DNA of 64,000 nucleotides, taken from NCBI RefSeq assembly GCF_020866905.1, contig NZ_JAIVCC010000001.1:29148-93147 (forward strand), read 5' to 3'. This DNA is from Salinimicrobium sediminilitoris. GTDB lineage: Bacteria > Bacteroidota > Bacteroidia > Flavobacteriales > Flavobacteriaceae. Both the position numbers and the translations under genes were made by a program. Positions 57,746-64,000 of this stretch are shown here, piece by piece (the first letter of the stretch is position 1; each line of letters opens with the position of its first letter). The notes under the pieces are model-generated. The model was not told the DNA's origin. It saw only the letters and a program-made list of their open reading frames with translations, and ran no database searches.

Positions 57746-59059
57746 ATGAAAGTTGAACCAAGAAAGGTTGTAATTGTAGGTGGAGGGTTTGCAGGAATCT
57801 CTGTTGCTAATAGATTAAAACATTCTAGTGCAGAGATCACCATCATAGACAGGTCGAACCACCACTTATTTCAGCCGCTGTTGTATCAGGTGGCCACCGG
57901 AGGATTATCACCGGGAGATATTGCTGCTCCTATTCGCGCTATTTTCGGAAAGGACCGGAATATTAAAGTGCTTATGGGAGAGGTAAAAAGTATTGAGGCG
58001 AAAGAAAATGAACTAACTCTAATTAACGGAAATAAAGTGCAATTTGATCAACTGGTATTGGCTCCTGGGGCGCAGGATAATTTTTTCGGGCATGAAGACT
58101 GGAAGCAGTACGCGTCGGGACTCAAGACTTTAGGAGATGCTCTGCAAATTAGAGAACGTATTCTCCTGTCTCTGGAAGAAGCAGAACAGCTGGAAGATCC
58201 TGAGAAACGCCAGCCTTTCCTCACTTATGTCATTATTGGAGGTGGACCCACAGGTGTCGAAACTGCCGGAGCCATTGCCGAGATTGCCCGAACAAGTATG
58301 AGACGCAATTTCCGGAATATAAATGAGAATGAAGTGAAAGTTTATTTAGTGGAGGCTGCCTCAGAAATTCTGAATGGTTTTGCAAAACCCCTCAATGGAA
58401 AAGCACGGAAAATGTTGGAGAAACTCGGAGTGCAGGTGCTGCTGGAAACTCCGGTGATAAATATTGAAAGGGACCTGGTGCATTTAAAAGTGGGACGCAT
58501 AAGTACACCAAATATAATTTGGGCGGCAGGAATTAAAGCATCTTCCCTCCTGGATTACCTGCACGTAGAACAGGATAGAATGGGAAGAGTAGTGGTAAAT
58601 CAAGATCTCAGTGTTCCCGGTTACCCAAATATTTTTGTTTTGGGGGATTCGGCACATTTTAAGGATGAACAGGGAGTGCCTTTGCCGGCAATGGCTTCTG
58701 TCGCTAAACAGCAGGGACAATTTCTGGGAAGATTATTGTCAGTAGATTCCTTGCCTCTACCTAATAAATTCAAATTCAAATACGAGAATAAAGGAACAAT
58801 GGCAACCGTGGGAAGAGCGAAAGCCGTGGCAGAATTTAAAAGTTTTAAGTCCAGCGGTCTGTTCGCATGGTTCCTCTGGTCGGCGGTACATATATTGTTA
58901 CTGGTAGGATTTCGTAACCGGATGCGCGTTTTTTTTGAATGGATATGGCACTACCTCACTTTTAAACGTGGAGTGCAGTTAATAACCGACAGGACAAACT
59001 GCCATAATTGTGCCCCTAATACTATTAGAAAGACAGCCCTTCTCACCGGAAACTATTGA
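57746..59059 (+). CDS. Type II NADH dehydrogenase-like flavoprotein
   Basis: A 437-residue NAD(P)H-dependent FAD oxidoreductase of the NDH-2 group, a non-pumping respiratory dehydrogenase that feeds quinone. The FAD motif is IVGGGFAGISVANRLK and the NAD motif IIGGGPTGVETAGAIAEI; the quinone-side block YQVATGGLSPGDIAAPIRAI and IFVLGDSAHF are also family features. The C-terminal 80 residues include a hydrophobic stretch (AWFLWSAVHILLLVGF) as a membrane contact and end with NCHNCAPN, whose C-x2-C pair is uncommon in the family. Together with NQR it gives the cell a second, non-sodium-pumping NADH route. Confidence 0.9.
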   Translation: MKVEPRKVVIVGGGFAGISVANRLKHSSAEITIIDRSNHHLFQPLLYQVATGGLSPGDIAAPIRAIFGKDRNIKVLMGEVKSIEAKENELTLINGNKVQFDQLVLAPGAQDNFFGHEDWKQYASGLKTLGDALQIRERILLSLEEAEQLEDPEKRQPFLTYVIIGGGPTGVETAGAIAEIARTSMRRNFRNINENEVKVYLVEAASEILNGFAKPLNGKARKMLEKLGVQVLLETPVINIERDLVHLKVGRISTPNIIWAAGIKASSLLDYLHVEQDRMGRVVVNQDLSVPGYPNIFVLGDSAHFKDEQGVPLPAMASVAKQQGQFLGRLLSVDSLPLPNKFKFKYENKGTMATVGRAKAVAEFKSFKSSGLFAWFLWSAVHILLLVGFRNRMRVFFEWIWHYLTFKRGVQLITDRTNCHNCAPNTIRKTALLTGNY

Positions 59060-59106
59060 TGATAAAAGTACCAGGAGCAAAACGTAAAATTTAAATAAAC
59101 CGAGTT

Positions 59107-59442
59107 ATGGAATCTTTAAAAATTCTGGGTCTGATTCACACCTATGGAGCTCTGCTATGGATTATTGTAATTCCAATAATAACTCTGAATTTATTCAGGG
59201 TTTTGGAGAAAGAAGAACGTGGTAAAAATCATACACAATGGAGTGTAAAGCTTACTTTATTAGCTTTGATTACGTCAATTCTCATGGGATCCACCGGACT
59301 GGTCTTTTTGTACGAATGGGAAATATGGAACAGCATTAAGGAAGGAGACTTATGGTGGACGCATTCTATGATCCTTTCATGGATCCTGTTCAGCTTTGTT
59401 TTTTTCATGCTGGACCCTTTACTGCTGAAGAGGCTGGAATGA
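59107..59442 (+). CDS. Small membrane protein, three predicted spans
   Basis: A 111-residue integral membrane protein with hydrophobic segments at about 5-28, 48-68 and 85-105. The motif LIHTYGALLWIIVIP and the E-W-E-x-W segment between spans resemble the copper- or haem-associated small membrane protein families (DUF2269/HemJ-like), but the match is weak. The protein may be shortened, since relatives continue for several more residues after the third span and it ends LDPLLLKRLE. It lies 47 bp after the NDH-2 gene and about 200 bp before the azurin gene. Confidence 0.65.
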   Translation: MESLKILGLIHTYGALLWIIVIPIITLNLFRVLEKEERGKNHTQWSVKLTLLALITSILMGSTGLVFLYEWEIWNSIKEGDLWWTHSMILSWILFSFVFFMLDPLLLKRLE

Positions 59443-59644
59443 ATTTTCCCAAATTTCCGGAAATTATAAAAGGTCGGTTTGATGATCTGGTTTATATAAA
59501 ACGGCATTCACGGAGCAGCTTTCCAACCTCTTAAGTGAAGACCTGATTTAACTGAATAATTTTAACCCGAGTAATAACAATTCCAAAGGAAATAACTGCC
59601 AAACTAAGTGCATCCCTTTGGAGAACAATTAACAATTAAAAAAG

Positions 59645-60121
59645 ATGAACACACTTGTAACATTTTCAGCAGCTATTATTTTAGCTTTTAACGGATTTAC
59701 TTCAGAAGAATCCACAGAAAAGAACCCTGTGGTAAGCACTGAAATAGAACAGCCGGTAAGGACCATCGTCATTAATTCAAACGACCAGATGAGGTTCGAC
59801 ACCAATGAAATAAAAGTAAAAGCGGGAGAAAAAATTAAGCTTACCCTCAACCATACCGGTAAAATGGCGAAGAACGTTATGGGGCATAATTTCGTCCTTC
59901 TGACAAAAGGGACAGATGTGAACAAATTCGGTCGTGCTGCCATGGATGAAAAGGAGAACGAATACATCCCATCCACCGGGGTCATCGCTCATACCAAATT
60001 AATTGGTGGGGGAGAATCAACGACTATTGAATTTACAGCACCGGCAAAAGAAACTTACGATTTTGTTTGTAGTTTCCCAGGTCATTATTCCATTATGAAA
60101 GGTAAATTTATTGTGGAGTAA
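59645..60121 (+). CDS. Azurin-family blue copper protein
   Basis: A 158-residue exported cupredoxin of the azurin family, a small electron carrier in the periplasm. Copper ligands fit: His81 (MGHNFVLL), Cys142 (DFVCSFPGHY), His147 (FPGHYSIM) and Met151. Residues about 1-20 form a hydrophobic N-terminal signal segment, followed by an acidic linker and the cupredoxin barrel (TNEIKVKAGEKIKLTLNHTGKM). It could pass electrons to a nitrite or nitric-oxide reductase or other terminal acceptor; none is encoded in the window. A strong terminator closes the unit. Confidence 0.93.
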   Translation: MNTLVTFSAAIILAFNGFTSEESTEKNPVVSTEIEQPVRTIVINSNDQMRFDTNEIKVKAGEKIKLTLNHTGKMAKNVMGHNFVLLTKGTDVNKFGRAAMDEKENEYIPSTGVIAHTKLIGGGESTTIEFTAPAKETYDFVCSFPGHYSIMKGKFIVE

Positions 60122-60136
60122 AAAGTTGTTCAATGA

Positions 60137-60172
60137 AAAAGTCGCAGACGGTCCTGATCGTCTGCGGCTTTT
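60137..60172 (+). terminator. Strong terminator after the azurin gene
   Basis: A fourteen-base-pair stem (AAAAGTCGCAGACG with CGTCTGCGGCTTTT, one G-T pair) encloses an eight-base loop and is followed by T-rich sequence, 16 bp after the stop codon. Confidence 0.88.
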
Positions 60173-60288
60173 CTTTATTTAAAAAGGCAACAATTTAGCT
60201 TTCTTCTAAGCTCCGGTGCCTGAAGAATGACTAACTTATAAAATTCAGAAAGATTGAACTCTTTAATAGGAGACCGAAGACAAGTACC

Positions 60289-60750
60289 ATGGAAAAGAAG
60301 CCGATAAAACGAGATAAGAATATTCAACCCCTAAGTCGGGACCATCATCACACGCTGTTTCTGTGCTGGAAGATAAGAAAAGGTTTTTCGAAGGGGGTGG
60401 CCCCCAATCGAATGAAAACCTATTCTGACTGGTTCTTTGAAAGTCACGTCCTCCCGCATTTTAAGATAGAAGAAAAGTATCTGTTCCCTGTTTTAGGGGA
60501 AGACCATGATATGATAAAAAGAGCTCTTGCAGAACACCGCCGCCTGGAACGGCTATTTAGAGATGAGAAGGATTTCGTTAGATCATTAAACCTTATCGAG
60601 GAAGAGCTGGAACTCCACGTACGTTATGAGGAAAGGGAACTTTTTAATGAAATTCAAAAGCAGGCAAGTCCCGAGCAGCTGGAGGTGATTCTGGAAGTTC
60701 ATAAAGATGAACGTTTTCAGGAAAATACTAGTGATGAATTCTGGAAATAG
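60289..60750 (+). CDS. Hemerythrin-like domain protein
   Basis: A 153-residue protein with a hemerythrin-like helical bundle. Candidate metal ligands are in LSRDHHHTLF (about residues 15-24), LPHFKIEEKY, AEHRRLERL and LHVRYEEREL; histidine, glutamate and aspartate positions are consistent with a non-haem diiron site. Such proteins handle oxygen, NO or iron and repair Fe-S clusters (as in the RIC group). The shortened homologue at 53869 lacks the first ligand helix. It follows the azurin terminator and lies 66 bp before the aconitase, whose Fe-S cluster could be a client; this link is inference. Confidence 0.88.
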   Translation: MEKKPIKRDKNIQPLSRDHHHTLFLCWKIRKGFSKGVAPNRMKTYSDWFFESHVLPHFKIEEKYLFPVLGEDHDMIKRALAEHRRLERLFRDEKDFVRSLNLIEEELELHVRYEERELFNEIQKQASPEQLEVILEVHKDERFQENTSDEFWK

Positions 60751-60815
60751 TGTAAATTGATTCTTTTTATGTAAAAGCAAAATTCGCCATTTAACCCAAT
60801 GAACAAGATTAAATA

Positions 60816-63548
60816 ATGGACTATAAAATTGCCTCTTTAAGAAAACTACAGGACAATGGTTTAAATGTAGAAAGACTTCCTTTCTCTATACGTATTTTAC
60901 TTGAAAATGCCATGCGCAACCATGATGGTTTTGCCATAACAGATGAACATCTGGATACGCTTTCCCAATGGAATGCAGCAGGAACAGATAAGGAAATACC
61001 CTTTAAGCCTGCCAGAGTACTTATGCAGGATTTTACCGGGGTTCCTTCGGTTGTGGATATTGCTTCTTTAAGATCTGAAGTCATAAGAAAGGGAGGCGAT
61101 GGTAATAAGATTAACCCTGTAATTCCTGTTGATCTCGTAATCGATCATTCGGTTCAGGTTGATTACTTCGGAACAAATTATTCCGAAAATAAAAATGTGG
61201 AACGGGAATATGAACGTAACAGTGAACGTTATAAACTGCTCAAGTGGGGTCAAAAAGGAATGGATAATTTTACCGTGGTTCCTCCGGGAATGGGAATATG
61301 TCACCAGGTAAACCTTGAATATCTTGCGCAGGGAGTTATTCAAAGAGACGGATGGGTTTTTCCGGACAGTCTTGTAGGACTCGATTCTCACACTCCAATG
61401 GTCAACGGAATCGGAGTGTTAGGCTGGGGAGTTGGAGGTATCGAGGCAGAAGCCGCTATGCTTGGTCAACCGGTTTATTTTACCTGTCCGCAAGTGGTAG
61501 GATTAAAACTCACAGGCAAAATTCCCGAAGGTTGTACAGCTACAGATATGGTCCTTACAATTACGAGGTTATTACGGGATGTGGGAGTGGTTGGAAAATT
61601 CGTGGAAGTTTTCGGCGATGGCCTGGATCACCTTACAGTTACAGATCGGGCCACAATTTCCAATATGTCTCCTGAATTTGGTTGTACGGTCACCTATTTT
61701 CCGATAGACAACCGGACGCTCGAATATATGGAGAAAACCAACAGGTCGGGGGAACATATAGAGCTGGTAAAAAAATATTGCGAGGACAATCTGTTGTGGC
61801 GCACCGGTAATGAAAATATAGAATATTCAGAAATAGCTGAACTGGACCTTGGTAGTCTCAGGCCAACAGTTTCTGGTCCTAAACGCCCACAGGATAAGAT
61901 CTTTGTGGAGGAGCTCGACACAAAGTTCCAGGAATTGCTGAAGCAGGAATTTCAAAGACATTATATTCCTCTTGAAGAACGCCAGGAACATCGTTGGCTT
62001 GCAGAAGGTGGTTCCCAAACCCAGTTTACGGATAATCAGGAACATCGTTCCCCGGATGTAGCTGTCGAAAACGAAATGAAACTCCGGTCTGTTAAGATCA
62101 AACACAAGAATGCAGAATATCATTTAAGTGATGGAAATATTGTTATTGCTGCAATTACCAGCTGCACCAATACTTCAAATCCCGCAGTAATGGTGGGAGC
62201 AGGCCTGGTGGCAAGAAAAGCATTATCCAGAGGTTTGCGCACCAAATCCTGGGTCAAAACAAGCCTGGCACCGGGATCAAAAGTAGTTACGACTTACCTG
62301 AATCGTTCTGGACTCTCTGAAGATCTTGATGCCTTGCGTTTCCATACCGTTGGTTATGGCTGTACTTCCTGTATTGGAAACAGTGGACCGCTTCCAAAAC
62401 ATATTGCCGATGCGGTAGATGAGAATGAACTTGTAGTAGCATCTGTACTGTCCGGAAACAGGAATTTTGAAGCGCGGGTACATCCGCAGGTGAAAATGAA
62501 TTTCTTAATGTCCCCGATGCTAGTAGTTGCCTATGCACTTGTGGGTCGTGTGGATATTGATCTTATTAATGATCCTTTAGGTTTTGATCCCAACGGACTG
62601 CCGGTTTACCTCAAAGAAATCTGGCCAACGCAGGAGGAGATCAACCAAACCATTAAGGAGAGTATGAAAGTGGAGGATTTTAAACAGGTTTATGATGTGA
62701 TCTTTGACGGTGAGGAGCAATGGAAAAATCTTTCTACCGCCGAAGGAAATGAATATATCTGGGAGGACAATTCCACTTATATTAAAGAAGTTCCTTTCTT
62801 TAAAGATCTTTCTGAAACACCCAAAGATCCTGAAGATATCAAAGATGCCCGGGTGCTTTTATTGCTGGGAGATTCTGTAACTACAGATCATATTTCCCCG
62901 GCCGGAGCTTTCAGTGAAAAATCTGCGGCAGGCCAATATTTGAAGAGCAAGGGAGTTGAGCAGAAGAATTTTAACTCCTACGGCTCCCGTCGTGGAAATC
63001 ACGAAGTGATGATGCGGGGAACCTTTGCTAACGTGAGGATCAAGAACAGGATCACAGATAAGGAAGGCGGTTATTCCACCTATTTTCCAACTAATGAAAC
63101 CCTGACTGTTTATGATGCAGCCATGAAATATGCTGATGATAATACGCCGCTCATAGTTATTGCGGGAAAAGAATACGGCAGCGGATCTTCACGCGATTGG
63201 GCAGCAAAAGGAACCAATTTACTCGGGATAAAAGTGGTGCTTGCTGTTAGCTTCGAAAGAATACACAGGAGTAACTTAATGCAGATGGGAGTGATGCCTC
63301 TGGAATTTATGAACGGGGGAACAGCGGAAACGCTTGGAATTAAAGGCGATGAAAAATTCACCTTTAAGGGAATTTCTGCAGATCTTCATCGGGGTAAGAT
63401 CATCAGGGTTTCAGCAGAAATAGAAAATGGTAAGAGAATAGAATTTGATGCTAAATCCCGTCTGGATTCAGACATAGAGATTGCATATTACACTAATGGA
63501 GGTATCTTACAATATATCTTGAGGCAATTTATGAAGGAAGGGAAGTAA
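60816..63548 (+). CDS. acnA: Aconitate hydratase, AcnA type
   Basis: A 910-residue aconitase of the AcnA/IRP group, converting citrate to isocitrate through a 4Fe-4S cluster. The cluster ligands are Cys450 (TSCTNTSNP), Cys516 and Cys519 (GYGCTSCIGNSGP), with the same spacing as in E. coli AcnA (66 and 3 residues). Other hallmarks are PVDLVIDHSVQVD, VLGWGVGGIEAEAAMLGQP, LLGDSVTTDHISPAG, and GKEYGSGSSRDWAAKG. The start is a little shorter than in E. coli. AcnA-type enzymes are often induced by oxidative or iron stress; here it lies next to a hemerythrin-like gene. Whether another aconitase exists cannot be seen. Confidence 0.96.
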   Translation: MDYKIASLRKLQDNGLNVERLPFSIRILLENAMRNHDGFAITDEHLDTLSQWNAAGTDKEIPFKPARVLMQDFTGVPSVVDIASLRSEVIRKGGDGNKINPVIPVDLVIDHSVQVDYFGTNYSENKNVEREYERNSERYKLLKWGQKGMDNFTVVPPGMGICHQVNLEYLAQGVIQRDGWVFPDSLVGLDSHTPMVNGIGVLGWGVGGIEAEAAMLGQPVYFTCPQVVGLKLTGKIPEGCTATDMVLTITRLLRDVGVVGKFVEVFGDGLDHLTVTDRATISNMSPEFGCTVTYFPIDNRTLEYMEKTNRSGEHIELVKKYCEDNLLWRTGNENIEYSEIAELDLGSLRPTVSGPKRPQDKIFVEELDTKFQELLKQEFQRHYIPLEERQEHRWLAEGGSQTQFTDNQEHRSPDVAVENEMKLRSVKIKHKNAEYHLSDGNIVIAAITSCTNTSNPAVMVGAGLVARKALSRGLRTKSWVKTSLAPGSKVVTTYLNRSGLSEDLDALRFHTVGYGCTSCIGNSGPLPKHIADAVDENELVVASVLSGNRNFEARVHPQVKMNFLMSPMLVVAYALVGRVDIDLINDPLGFDPNGLPVYLKEIWPTQEEINQTIKESMKVEDFKQVYDVIFDGEEQWKNLSTAEGNEYIWEDNSTYIKEVPFFKDLSETPKDPEDIKDARVLLLLGDSVTTDHISPAGAFSEKSAAGQYLKSKGVEQKNFNSYGSRRGNHEVMMRGTFANVRIKNRITDKEGGYSTYFPTNETLTVYDAAMKYADDNTPLIVIAGKEYGSGSSRDWAAKGTNLLGIKVVLAVSFERIHRSNLMQMGVMPLEFMNGGTAETLGIKGDEKFTFKGISADLHRGKIIRVSAEIENGKRIEFDAKSRLDSDIEIAYYTNGGILQYILRQFMKEGK

Positions 63549-63635
63549 TTTCAACTACAGATTTATTTCATACTATGGGATAGCATGTTTTTTTATTTTT
63601 TAAACGACAGGAGAATTTTTAATTAAAATTAAATT

Positions 63636-63854
63636 ATGGGTAGACCTTCCACAAAGCCAAAAGATTTGAGAGATGATTATTACATTGAAGTCAGGAATAA
63701 AAACCAAAGATCTGGTGTCAAAATTCGAAGAGATACCATAAGCCAACTTCAAGTGGCTATTGATGAATATAAAGAAAATAAGGAAGTTGTTATTCTGGGT
63801 AAACAAGAGAACGGAAAAATGAAAGACATTTCCGAATTCAGCGTCGAACTATAG
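63636..63854 (+). CDS. Small basic protein with AT-hook-like N-terminus
   Basis: A 72-residue protein starting MGRPSTKPKDLRDDYYIEVRNKN. The G-R-P core flanked by basic residues is AT-hook-like, and the following V-K-I-R-R-D strand and acidic-basic helix (LQVAIDEYKENKEVVIL) are seen in small hypothetical proteins of Flavobacteria. A DNA-binding role is likely only by analogy. It begins 87 bp after aconitase and could share its transcript. Confidence 0.72.
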   Translation: MGRPSTKPKDLRDDYYIEVRNKNQRSGVKIRRDTISQLQVAIDEYKENKEVVILGKQENGKMKDISEFSVEL

Positions 63855-63949
63855 GAGTTGAATCTAAATCAATTTGGCTAAAATTAATAGCTCACACTTT
63901 GTCCTGTAGTTGAGACCATGTGAAATAACAGAAACTTTTGAATCATTAA

Positions 63950-63977
63950 AAAATCTGTAGTGAAAGCTGCAGATTTT
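63950..63977 (+). terminator. Hairpin downstream of the small basic protein gene
   Basis: A ten-base-pair stem with one G-T pair (AAATCTGTAG with CTGCAGATTT) and a six-base loop lies 97 bp after the stop codon, in an A-rich then T-rich flank. It resembles the GAAA-loop hairpin at 52902. Confidence 0.6.
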
Positions 63978-64000
63978 ATGTTTTCAGGTGGGTTATATCC

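Noticed and set aside
59443-59535. Frameshifted continuation of the small membrane protein at 59107
   Set aside because: A nearby frame encodes a short basic peptide, but it has no membrane span or match that would confirm a single broken gene. A shortened protein remains possible.
1-64000. Prophage, plasmid or transposon
   Set aside because: No integrase, transposase, capsid, portal or replication protein was seen; only possible tRNA-related scars are present.

Overview
The window looks like a chromosome segment of a marine-type Bacteroidota, most likely a member of the Flavobacteriaceae. The evidence is a complete Na+-translocating NADH:quinone reductase (NQR) operon, type IX secretion (T9SS) cargo and machinery genes, a BT0820-type HAD phosphatase, DUF3667 and DUF5103 proteins, a 58-residue histone-H1-like protein, and several promoters matching the Bacteroidota pattern TTTG - about 20 nt - TAnnTTTG. 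No species can be named from sequence alone. No CRISPR array, rRNA, transposase or phage module was seen; one tRNA (Gly, anticodon TCC) is present.

Layout. 1-11.3 kb: the start of a HYR-domain exported protein cut by the window edge, then one giant (about 3,570 residue) multi-Ig/PKD-like, LamG-bearing protein with a T9SS sorting tail. 11.6-17.3 kb: proline catabolism enzyme PruA, an NRDE protein, ApaG, a DUF3667 membrane protein and a T9SS plug (DUF5103) protein. 17.4-24.9 kb: nqrABCDEF, a 118-residue NQR-linked protein, and the flavin transferase ApbE that flavinylates NqrB and NqrC. 25.0-29.7 kb: a leftward operon gpmI - thioredoxin-like lipoprotein - HAD phosphatase - map - HNH-like protein - methyltransferase. 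30.0-33.7 kb: two convergent L,D-transpeptidases and a ClpP/GNAT operon. 34.1-34.5 kb: tRNA-Gly embedded in partial copies of itself. 34.7-41.0 kb: acetyltransferase, CPBP protease, TraB-like lipoprotein, S41 peptidase, AlkB, glutaminase and peptidase E. 41.2-49.9 kb: two tandem carboxypeptidase-regulatory-domain paralogues, a TPR sensor kinase, several exported NTF2-like or unknown proteins, an SDR enzyme and a LytTR response regulator.

50.3-60.8 kb is the most distinctive part. It gathers a CoA-disulfide reductase/rhodanese fusion, two hemerythrin-like proteins (one lacking its N-terminal ligand region), a tandem universal stress protein, a cupin, an Rrf2-type Fe-S regulator with a palindrome lying across its own -33 element, a small CxxC protein, DUF6448, an AhpD-like protein, an NDH-2 type dehydrogenase, a small membrane protein and an azurin. 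This looks like a redox, sulfur or nitric-oxide stress island; the role is inference from gene content. An AcnA-type aconitase and a small basic protein follow.

The candidates most worth checking as undescribed units are the Rrf2/CxxC-protein unit and its surrounding stress island, the tRNA-Gly relic array, the HNH-like gene locked into the map operon, and the NQR-linked small protein.
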